Assembly: GCF_029869925.1 (NCBI RefSeq)
Contig: NZ_CP118605.1
Coordinates: 62,001 to 126,000, forward strand
Direction: 5' to 3'
Source: Microbulbifer bruguierae
GTDB taxonomy: Bacteria; Pseudomonadota; Gammaproteobacteria; Pseudomonadales; Cellvibrionaceae
Length of the DNA: 64,000 nt
This document shows, piece by piece, positions 58,043-64,000 of the stretch. Made by a program: the position numbers and the translations under genes. The notes under the pieces are model-generated. The model saw only the letters and a program-made list of their open reading frames with translations. It was not told the DNA's origin and searched no databases. The number at the start of each line of letters is the position of its first letter. The stretch's first letter is position 1.

Positions 58043-58639
58043 ATGTCCAAAACTAATTCTAAGAGTCAATCTCAATCCTTTGAGCAACTTTATGAACTAT
58101 CAAAAAGATGGTTAAAAGCGTATCCCCATAAACTCAAGGAGCCCACCGAGTATGCAATGATTACCGCTCTTTCTTTGATGCGCCCCGAGAACAAGGGGCT
58201 GAGCAATTTTTTCTGGACCAGCTACCAGGAAAATAAAAGAAAGTACGAAACCTCTCCCTCGGAAGGTTTTGAACCCAATGAGATGGCAATGATTTCCACT
58301 ATATCATTTGCGTGCTACGGGATTCAGGGTCAAAAAATTAACCTTGAGCCCTTAATTTTTTACGGAAAAAGCATCGGTTGCAATATCGAACAACTGGATT
58401 ATTTCAAGAATTATTTAATGATTTTTCACGGAAAAACTCATCCACATCCCGACTACTTGACCGGATATCATGACACTCAAAGAGAATCATTCTATCAGAC
58501 CATTGAAGAAGTGTTTAAATTAAGTAGAGGAATGAAATTAGAGCATTCTTCCACTTGGAGAGAAATCACCGGCCTATTAATATCCTTTTTTCTAGTAATT
58601 GCATTAATCATTCTTATTAACGTTTTTTTCATTTTGTGA
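58043..58639 (+). CDS. Tail-anchored protein of unknown function
   Basis: 198 residues. The soluble part begins SKTNSKSQSQSFEQLYELSKRWLKAYPHKL and contains no motif I recognise. The C-terminus is a strong hydrophobic segment (EITGLLISFFLVIALIILINVFFIL), so the protein is probably anchored in the inner membrane by its tail. The ATG at 58043 has AAGGAAG nine bases ahead. AT-rich codon use matches the foreign genes of this region. It begins 58 bases past the IS element end, so its promoter may have been replaced or supplied by the IS. Confidence 0.7.
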   Translation: MSKTNSKSQSQSFEQLYELSKRWLKAYPHKLKEPTEYAMITALSLMRPENKGLSNFFWTSYQENKRKYETSPSEGFEPNEMAMISTISFACYGIQGQKINLEPLIFYGKSIGCNIEQLDYFKNYLMIFHGKTHPHPDYLTGYHDTQRESFYQTIEEVFKLSRGMKLEHSSTWREITGLLISFFLVIALIILINVFFIL

Positions 58640-58801
58640 TAACTATAACCCGTCTCCAGTGGAATTTCTCCAGTCGCCGCCAGCCGATAATTCGGGGTCA
58701 GAGTAACCTTTTGACACAAATCTTCACCACGGGATTGATGTCTACCCCAATATTCGCCGATCATCGGCATCTTTGGGAGATTCATGGTAAGCGTCCGGGC
58801 A

Positions 58802-59026
58802 TCACACCTTGTAAGGAGCCTTCCAGTTATGAGGTAGCAGTTCGCCAATCGCGCTAGCGCGCTGCGTCGGTAGTCGCTGCATCACATCTTTCAGATACGC
58901 ATAGGGATCGTGGCCATTCAGCTTAGCTGACTGGATCAGGCTCATAATGGCAGCCGCACGCTGGCCGCTGCGTAAACTGCCGGCGAACAGCCAGTTGCTA
59001 CGCCCCAAGGCCCACGGTCGGATCTG
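58802..59026 (-). pseudogene. IS66-family transposase, C-terminal remnant
   Basis: Reads IQIRPWALGRSNWLFAGSLRSGQRAAAIMSLIQSAKLNGHDPYAYLKDVMQRLPTQRASAIGELLPHNW. This is the last ~75 residues of IS66 transposases, including the C-terminal element. The larger N-terminal part with the catalytic residues is missing: the sequence breaks off exactly at a tandem 14-base repeat. A relic of a former insertion. Confidence 0.85.
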
Positions 59027-59854
59027 AATATTCGGGTCAGAATATTCGGGTCAGAGTAAATTTTTGGCGTATATGGCATTCCAAAAGAATTAAAAAATCT
59101 GCAAGCTTATAGATTTTCAACCTTTAACGGAGTCTGGGTGCTAGCTTGGGAAACTCTCTCCATGCGATAACCCTTATTGGCCTGATCTGCTGGAATTGGG
59201 GGGGCTTCCTGGTAGGCGCCCATACTCGGAATCGGATAGCACTCTGAATCGCGTCATAACCATTCGGCACAGCTTATTTTTTCTTGGGTGAAATCCGCAT
59301 GGTGATGTCTGCGTGGAAGACCTCCTCGCATTGGTATCAAACACGCTGACGGGCATCACCACATCCTGCGCAGTATCCCAATGGAAGTCATCCACTTTAC
59401 ACACGGCGCGCAAATCGGTCTTGGCCATCTTCTGGTATTGCACGGTCATACCTACCGGAATCCAGCGGAAGTTGCCGTTCAGGGACACGTCCAGGCATAC
59501 GCCGCCCGCCAGCTCCGCGGCGTTACACATGGCGATGGCGTGTACGGTTTTAATGTGGTTTTGCACCGCGCGGCGCTTTTTCAGTGTTACCTCAACCAGG
59601 CCCGGCTTTATCTGGGTAAAGCGCGGTTTGATCGAGCTGAAGTAGGGTGCATTGAAACAGACAATCTTGCTCACCAGCCAGTGGCCAAAACCATTGCCAC
59701 CGAGGGTTTTCCAGAGTTTCAGGATCGGGCTTTTGGAGGGTTCGTAGGTCATTGGCTATCTCGTGTCTGGCCGTATTATCAAGGCTCTCATTCTTGCGCC
59801 TTTGTCACACGCAGATTAAGTATCAAACTGCGCGATAGGCTTGTCTATATCGCT
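59027..59854. repeat. Direct repeat copy A (about 0.83 kb)
   Basis: Begins with a tandem 14-mer (AATATTCGGGTCAG twice), runs through AGTAAATTTTTGGCGTATAT, an unassigned 200-base stretch and the DUF4442 gene, and ends at TATCGCT. Matches copy B at 61279-62111. The gene part is almost identical, while the first 220 bases are clearly diverged. Confidence 0.9.
59274..59752 (-). pseudogene. DUF4442/hotdog-fold protein, copy A (frameshifted)
   Basis: Begins TYEPSKSPILKLWKTLGGNGFGHWLVSKIVCFNAPYFSSIKPRF, a DUF4442 hotdog-thioesterase-like domain (KTVHAIAMCNAAELAGGVCLDV is the helix region). A single missing C near 59323 (CTCGCATTG against CTCGCCATTG in copy B) shifts the frame at VFDTN. The chain then reads 50 unrelated residues to 59174. 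Without the shift it would end KK at the TAA at 59274, like copy B. Probably non-functional, with copy B serving instead. Confidence 0.85.
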
Positions 59855-60025
59855 TAACGGTACCTTGCCTATGTACCCTAAACCTGGATTGAGGTTTTCA
59901 GTCATACTTTTCAGGCCGGAGGGAAATATACGGCTTTCGGAAGAGCGATGGTTCCAAAGGCCCATGCCCTTCAAATCATTATGAGGTGAGAGACTGCCAT
60001 TCCGGGATTCCCCTTTAAATTGAAT

Positions 60026-60341
60026 ATGAACAATATTTTTTCTGCTATCCCAAAACTTACCAACCAGGAGTCGTTCACCGACCTGCTTGCGCGTGACGGT
60101 GTTCGTATCGAACGTATCGTCTCTCAAGGTCATAGTACCCCTGAAGGCGAGTGGTACGACCAGGAGGAAAACGAGTGGGTCATGGTGTTGCAAGGCGCCG
60201 GACGCTTGTTGTTCGAGAGTGGGGCGGGAGCTGCTGCTGGAGGTTGGTGATTACGTGGATATCCCTGCGCATGAGCGACACCGTGTCATCTGGACCCATC
60301 CTACTGAAACCACCGTCTGGCTGGCGGTGTTCTATCAGTAG
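60026..60341 (+). pseudogene. Cupin-domain protein, frameshifted
   Basis: NNIFSAIPKLTNQESFTDLLARDGVRIERIVSQGHSTPEGEWYDQEENEWVMVLQGAGRLLFESG is a small cupin of about 105 residues. At about 60222-60232 (GTGGGGCGGGAG) an extra base or a loss shifts the frame. The remainder ELLLEVGDYVDIPAHERHRVIWTHPTETTVWLAVFYQ continues in another frame and carries the second cupin motif with its His. Metal ligands are therefore split between two frames. Either a true pseudogene or a sequencing error in a G run. Confidence 0.8.
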
Positions 60342-60463
60342 ACCGGTGCCAGTGGTAGGTGGGAGCCAGTAACTACTTGCCAGTAATAAGAATTTTCCCG
60401 ATGTGAAGGGGGCGTCCTACGCGATGAAGAGATGCCTCCATGTGCGCATTGGGCAGCCAGCTA

Positions 60464-61111
60464 TCAGACTTCCTGCCGTGAACCAACATACTCCGTAGCG
60501 GTGGCTCTCCTAACCGGCTGTACGTAAAGCGGCTCCCCACCGATTTCCTTATCCGCGTGTAAATAAGGCTCAAAGGGCATGATGTCTTCGCCGGGGCCCA
60601 GCCAGTGCTCGATAAACGCATCATCGTCCGGGGCAATCATTGGGAAGCTTTTCTCGTGATACTTTCTGGTATCCGGGTGGGCATCCAAGGTGATGATGCT
60701 GCAGCTCACGGTCTCACCCCAGGTCTTGTACAGCCCGCAGAAAAAGAACGGTTTGTGATTCCCAAAGCAGAACTCGACGGGGTGCTCGCCGTGCTGGCTT
60801 TCCACCCAGGCGGTGGCGGGGATCAGGCAGCGGGATTTGCGGTATTCCGGGCGTTGTCCCAGCTTTTTCCAGTTGCTGTTGATGGACCAGTACTTCTTGT
60901 GGGGCTTCCAGTCGTCGCCGTCCCGCTGCAGGTAAAGGTGCCAGATGGCGTTCTCAACCGCGGGTTCGCCGTGGCGGGCTGTGACGATACTGACCTTGGA
61001 TGTGGGGCGCCGTCGGCGGCCGAAGATCATTTGTTGCGGGTGGTGAATGCCGTGTTCTTCGATGAATCGTTCAATACCTGCGTGGTCATCTACATCAAAG
61101 AGGCTGCACAT
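60464..61111 (-). CDS. SRAP-domain protein (YedK/HMCES-like abasic site-binding)
   Basis: 215 residues. The start at 61111 gives MCSLFDVDD. Removal of Met exposes Cys2, the residue that forms the thiazolidine link to abasic DNA in YedK/HMCES, so this start is functionally required. Other signature parts: SINSNWKKLGQRPEYRKSRCLIPATAWVESQ (family N.R.E and RCLIPA..WVE with the catalytic Glu), HPVEFCFGNHKPFFFCGLYKTW, and CSIITLDAHPD..KYHEKSFPMI (the catalytic His region). It shields abasic sites in single-stranded DNA during replication. The family is frequent in prophages and mobile DNA. It lies between the two copies of the 0.83 kb repeat. Confidence 0.92.
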   Translation of the reverse strand: MCSLFDVDDHAGIERFIEEHGIHHPQQMIFGRRRRPTSKVSIVTARHGEPAVENAIWHLYLQRDGDDWKPHKKYWSINSNWKKLGQRPEYRKSRCLIPATAWVESQHGEHPVEFCFGNHKPFFFCGLYKTWGETVSCSIITLDAHPDTRKYHEKSFPMIAPDDDAFIEHWLGPGEDIMPFEPYLHADKEIGGEPLYVQPVRRATATEYVGSRQEV

Positions 61112-61278
61112 GGGGTTACCGTCGATCTGCCGCGTATTGTGTCCAGCATATGCCTGAATCCAGCGGCTTGCATCTCTCTGCCCGGGCGTTCGCGGGCAAG
61201 CGGGCACTCTTGGGTATACGGCTACTGGGGTGGGGCACGCAACATCTCGATATGCGGTATCCCGTCTTCATCCAGTTG

Positions 61279-62111
61279 AATATTCTTCGGGTCATATTCT
61301 TCGGGTCAGAGTAAATTTTTGGCGTATATAGCATTCCAAGAGAATTATAAAATCTAAAGACTTATAGTTTTCAATCTTTAAAGGAGCCTGTGTGCTAGCC
61401 TGCGAAACTCTCTCCATGCGATAACCCTTTTGGGCCGCCGATCTGCTGGAATTGGCGGGCCGTCCAGCTGGGAGCTCAGGCTCGGATACGGATGGCACTT
61501 TGAACCGTGCCATGACCATTCGGCACAGTTTATTTTTTCTTGGGTGAAATTCGCATGGTGATGTCCGCGTGGAAGACTTCCTCGCCATTGGTATCAAACA
61601 CGCTGACGGGCATCACCACATCCTGCGCAGTATCCCAATGGAAGTCATCCACTTTACACACGGCGCGCAAATCGGTCTTGGCCATCTTCAGGTATTGCAC
61701 GGTCATACCTACCGGAATCCAGCGGAAGTTGCCGTTCAGGGACACGTCCAGGCATACGCCGCCCGCCAGCTCCGCGGCGTTACACATGGCGATGGCGTGT
61801 ACGGTTTTAATGTGGTTTTGCACCGCGCGGCGCTTTTTCAGTGTTACCTCAACCAGGCCCGGCTTTATCTGGGTAAAGCGCGGTTTGATCGAGCTGAAGT
61901 AGGGGGCATTGAAACAGACAATCTTGCTCACCAGCCAGCGGCCAAAGCCATTGCTGCCTAAGCTTTTCCAGAGTTTCAGGACCGGACTTTTGGAGGGTGT
62001 GTAAGTCATTTGCTATCCCGTGTCTGACTGTATCAGTAAGAGCTTCATTGTTGCACCTTTGTCACCCGCAGATTAAGTATCAAACTGCTCGATAGGCTTG
62101 TCCTTATCGCT
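61279..62111. repeat. Direct repeat copy B (about 0.83 kb)
   Basis: Starts with a doubled ATATTCTTCGGGTCA motif (the counterpart of the doubled 14-mer in copy A with an extra CTT), then AGAGTAAATTTTTGGCGTATAT, the DUF4442 gene, and ends TATCGCT. Same orientation as copy A; 1.4 kb lie between them. Confidence 0.9.
61530..62009 (-). CDS. DUF4442/hotdog-fold protein, copy B (intact)
   Basis: A 159-residue protein: TYTPSKSPVLKLWKSLGSNGFGRWLVSKIVCFNAPYFSSIKPRF, KKRRAVQNHIKTVHAIAMCNAAELAGGVCLDVSLNGNFRWIPVGMTVQY, ending MRISPKKK. It resembles DUF4442/YiiD-C hotdog domains, which are related to acyl-CoA thioesterases; HIKTVHAIAMCNAAE corresponds to the central helix with the HN..H..A pattern of PaaI-like enzymes. 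The substrate is unknown. Nearly identical to the frameshifted copy A, with about six replacements over the shared part. Flanked by the diverged parts of the repeat. Confidence 0.82.
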   Translation of the reverse strand: MTYTPSKSPVLKLWKSLGSNGFGRWLVSKIVCFNAPYFSSIKPRFTQIKPGLVEVTLKKRRAVQNHIKTVHAIAMCNAAELAGGVCLDVSLNGNFRWIPVGMTVQYLKMAKTDLRAVCKVDDFHWDTAQDVVMPVSVFDTNGEEVFHADITMRISPKKK

Positions 62112-62229
62112 GATCGTTCCCTGTCGGTGTGTCCTAAGACTCCAATTGCGCTCACTGCCGCTCAGCATTTTTCGAATTCAGCAACCGGTCGCACTATCCA
62201 CTCGTGAAAGCGGATGATAGCCCTGGATA

Positions 62230-62406
62230 TTGCCTGGGATAGCTGAGACCAAGGATCAGCAGTTCCTAGTGGATAGCATCAATGTTTGCTGGTCACCGGT
62301 TCGCGAGCTCGGTCAGGCCCTGGAGAAGGTGCATCTGTCGGAGCGCGGGATGGTGTTCGTAGGCGGCGAGGGTAATCACCACCCTGGAAATCCGATTCAG
62401 TTCTGA
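62230..62406 (+). other. Short open frame, possible gene remnant
   Basis: From a TTG: PGIAETKDQQFLVDSINVCWSPVRELGQALEKVHLSERGMVFVGGEGNHHPGNPIQF. The composition looks protein-like (WSPVRELGQALE, GMVFVGGEGN), but there is no ribosome site, and an in-frame stop lies just upstream. It may be the tail of a lost gene. I do not recognise the family. Confidence 0.25.
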
Positions 62407-62573
62407 ATGGGCCAGCTACTATTCGCACAGAGCTGCCACCGTTAGACGCGCATAATCAGAACTTCGTTGAGGAGGCTTAAGTACCAGAAGTGATAAATTT
62501 CCGGTTTCCTTTCTGACACCCTAAGCTAAACATGGTGCCCCGTCCGTTATGCTTGGGTGCTGTGGGAGGCAAT

Positions 62574-62819
62574 ATGAACCTGCAGATTCTCTCTTTAGAG
62601 GGACAGTTTTATCTCGTAAGGACGGTAGATGAGTCCGGTTCACACCTCTTAACTGACCGTCGAAACAACCCTTACAGGTTTCATTGTCTTGAGGAGATCC
62701 GAGATCACTTCGGGAGGCATAAACTGGAAGAGGTATGGTTGGAACAACATACTCCCTATGAAGAGATGTGTGGATTATCCGACGATACTGGGCCATTAAA
62801 AATAAAACTGAGTTGGTAA
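62574..62819 (+). CDS. DUF6482-like small protein
   Basis: An 81-residue protein starting NLQILSLEGQFYLVRTVDESGSHLLTDRRNNPYRFHCLEEIRDHFGRHKLEEVWLEQHTPYEEMCG. The Y.V......LL...G.P.RF..LE..R..F pattern is the small DUF6482 family common in Pseudomonas and relatives; function unknown. GGGAGG lies eight bases before the ATG at 62574. The longer frame from 62532 is not supported. Monocistronic in an otherwise decayed neighbourhood. Confidence 0.75.
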   Translation: MNLQILSLEGQFYLVRTVDESGSHLLTDRRNNPYRFHCLEEIRDHFGRHKLEEVWLEQHTPYEEMCGLSDDTGPLKIKLSW

Positions 62820-63005
62820 GAAGAATATTTGAGAAGAATATTTGGGGTAAAGAGTAGCGTTTTGACGTAAATTGTTACTCACGAACCGTGTTTACCGAAA
62901 TTTTCGATTTCTATCGAAATCTTTAGCTGGATTAGTTAAGCGGCCGATTTACGAAATTCCCTGTTCATCGCGTATCGCGACAAGCCCTGTTCAATCCTCG
63001 TAACT

Positions 63006-63222
63006 TCAAAAGTGGGGAAGCAGTTCAGCCGCGCCCCGCGCGGTCTTATTGAACATACCTGCAAGTTTAAGCTGCCATTTCTTCAGTATTTTATATTGTT
63101 CCTCAGTACCGAATACTTCTGCGGCCAGCTGAATAAACTGCCGGTAGGTCAGGTGTTCGTCGTCGCAGGGCAGGTGCCAGCTCTTGTCCAATCTCGCCGC
63201 TTGCTCCCAGTATTGTTTGCAT
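63006..63222 (-). pseudogene. NAD-dependent epimerase/NmrA-like protein, internally deleted
   Basis: From the ATG at 63222 the sequence reads MQTILGASGEIGQELA, the N-terminal Rossmann strand and glycine loop. At about 63180 it switches frame into DKSWHLPCDDEHLTYRQFIQLAAEVFGTEEQYKILKKWQLKLAGMFNKTARGAAELLPHF, the C-terminal part of the same kind of enzyme (the LPCDD..LTY.QF pattern). Roughly 200 central residues are missing, and the end is also cut short by a TGA. This is a clear internal-deletion relic. Confidence 0.75.
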
Positions 63223-63312
63223 TCGCTATTACTCTTTGGCCAATGGCTCTTACGAACAGGGTAGGTAGGATATGTTTATTTCCTATCGCGATGGATTGGG
63301 GAACCGAAGTAC

Positions 63313-63783
63313 TTACCCATTCCGCAACATTTCAATATGCGGAATACCATCCTCGTCGTAAGGTTGCGATACCTGCTTGAAGCCCAGATCTCCGTAGAAC
63401 TTTTTCAGATACAGCTGGGCAGAAATACGAATAGGTGCACCTGGGTATTCCCGCTGCGTGTGCTCAATTGCGCATTCCATCAATGCCTTCCCAATGCCAG
63501 TGCCGCGCACCGCTTTACTGGTCAGAACCCGACCGATTGAGGGTTCCGGGTATTTCTTACCGGGAAACACCACGCGCAGGTAGGCGAGGGCGGTGGGGGA
63601 GCTTGTATCGCTGTCCCAACAGACCAGGTGCCAGGCGTGCTGGTCCTTACCGTCCGCATCCTGGTAGGGGCAATCCTGCTCTACGGTAAATACTTCCTGG
63701 CGGACGCGGAGGATTTCATAGAGTTCGCTGGGCGTTAGTTGGTCAAAACTCGACCATTCGAAAGTATAAGGCTGAATCGACAT
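63313..63783 (-). CDS. elaA: GNAT family N-acetyltransferase, ElaA-like
   Basis: 156 residues. SFDQLTPSELYEILRVRQEVFTVEQDCPYQDADGKDQHAWHLV is the ElaA opening. The acetyl-CoA loop is IGRVLTSKAVRGTGIGKALMECAIEHT, and the C-terminal AQLYLKKFYGDLGFKQVSQPYDEDGIPHIEM is also characteristic. The ATG at 63783 starts at the family start; the frame is open for 40 further residues upstream without similarity. Substrate is not known. Back in normal chromosomal composition. Confidence 0.93.
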   Translation of the reverse strand: MSIQPYTFEWSSFDQLTPSELYEILRVRQEVFTVEQDCPYQDADGKDQHAWHLVCWDSDTSSPTALAYLRVVFPGKKYPEPSIGRVLTSKAVRGTGIGKALMECAIEHTQREYPGAPIRISAQLYLKKFYGDLGFKQVSQPYDEDGIPHIEMLRNG

Positions 63784-63890
63784 TGGGAGGGCAGGAGAGA
63801 AATTTGCAATTGATCGCCCAAATATAGCGCTGTCTGCGCGGATAACGAAGCGAGAGGGTGGCACTGAGTGTCGTCTCAGGCTTTTCCATC

Positions 63891-63924
63891 GGTCCCCAAC
63901 CATCGCCGAGGATGGTTGGGGACC
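63891..63924. terminator. Perfect 14-base hairpin before the elaA gene
   Basis: Stem GGTCCCCAACCATC / GATGGTTGGGGACC with a six-base loop. It lies just after the stop of the partial minus-strand gene at the window edge. No T run, so factor-independent termination is uncertain. Confidence 0.5.
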
Positions 63925-63936
63925 GACGCTATAGGA

Positions 63937-64000
63937 TTATTCGTTTTCTGTAATCGGCTCGAGGGTATCTTCCGCTGGATCGGGACTTTGGCCACCCTTC
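63937..64000 (-). CDS. C-terminal end of an acidic protein (partial)
   Basis: The minus-strand frame from the window end reads KGGQSPDPAEDTLEPITENE then a TAA at 63937-63939. The acidic, proline-containing tail and the following hairpin suggest the true end of a gene that begins beyond the window. Too short to name. Confidence 0.4.
   Translation of the reverse strand, partial: KGGQSPDPAEDTLEPITENE

Noticed and set aside
58495-58848. 117-residue minus-strand frame next to the IS66 remnant
   Set aside because: Overlaps the opposite-strand orphan gene and the IS66 remnant, has no family features, and reads through the repeat motif.
59381-59857. Plus-strand frames antisense to both DUF4442 copies (also 61569-61961)
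   Set aside because: Present in both repeats only because the sequences are duplicated; the minus-strand frame has family motifs and a proper start.
60605-61279. 224-residue plus-strand frame antisense to the SRAP gene
   Set aside because: No motif and no ribosome site, whereas the minus-strand SRAP frame has all catalytic positions.
59027-62111. Integron-like gene cassettes with attC sites
   Set aside because: Considered because of repeated intergenic sequence around short genes, but no convincing GTTRRRY/RYYYAAC pair and no integron integrase are visible, and genes point both ways.

Overview
This 64 kb window looks like the chromosome of a marine gammaproteobacterium close to the Pseudomonadales/Cellvibrionales (Microbulbifer-like is my best guess). 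The placement rests on gene order and protein flavour, not on a database search. The block ubiG, a MupP-like phosphatase, yciK, an mtaD-like deaminase, gyrA, serC, pheA, tyrA-aroA, cmk, rpsA, ihfB and, further on, a WbpM-like gene and uvrB follows the Pseudomonas aeruginosa order. In that species the stretch between ihfB and uvrB houses the O-antigen locus. The second core block, thrS-infC-rpmI-rplT-pheS-pheT-ihfA-merR-tRNA-Pro, is also classical for gammaproteobacteria.

Layout. 1-0.9 kb: end of a hexapeptide acyltransferase and a shikimate-kinase-like protein. 1-5.4 kb: an Lrp/AsnC regulator divergent from a fused indolepyruvate ferredoxin oxidoreductase. 5.4-13.5 kb: OprP-type porin, TraB/GumN protein, two GT4 glycosyltransferases, a PagL-like lipid A deacylase and an atypical sigma-70 factor. 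13.6-19 kb: an acidic Ala-rich small protein, then murQ, yciK, mupP, ubiG and mtaD on the minus strand. 19-29.6 kb: gyrA, serC, aromatic amino acid genes, cmk, rpsA and ihfB. 29.6-36.7 kb: lapA-lapB, pyrF, a ComEA-like protein and a minimal three-gene polysaccharide/O-antigen set. 36.7-39.3 kb: two identical tRNA-Asn genes and uvrB. 39.4-44.5 kb: an EamA transporter and a four-gene Anbu/transglutaminase/alpha-E/ATP-grasp operon on the minus strand. 44.9-53 kb: tRNA-Val, thrS to merR, and tRNA-Pro.

From about 53.1 kb to 63.3 kb the character changes completely. Just downstream of tRNA-Pro lies an AT-richer accessory region. It holds a coiled-coil membrane protein and three consecutive minus-strand genes with nuclease-like architecture (GIY-YIG plus DUF4357; SEC-C plus an HNH-like His/Cys pattern; DUF3427-like plus HNH). 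These are followed by a decayed IS3-family element, a tail-anchored orphan protein, an IS66 remnant, and an approximately 0.83 kb direct repeat. Each repeat copy carries a DUF4442/hotdog gene, and the copies bracket a frameshifted cupin and an SRAP (YedK/HMCES-like) gene. Several genes here are broken. The window ends with an ElaA-like acetyltransferase and the C-terminus of an acidic protein.

Functional themes are cell envelope construction (LapAB, WbpL/WbpM-like enzymes, PagL, glycosyltransferases), peptidoglycan recycling (MurQ with MupP), translation and DNA topology, and a tRNA-linked accessory island. The strongest candidate for an undescribed system is the three-gene nuclease cassette at 53.7-56.6 kb.
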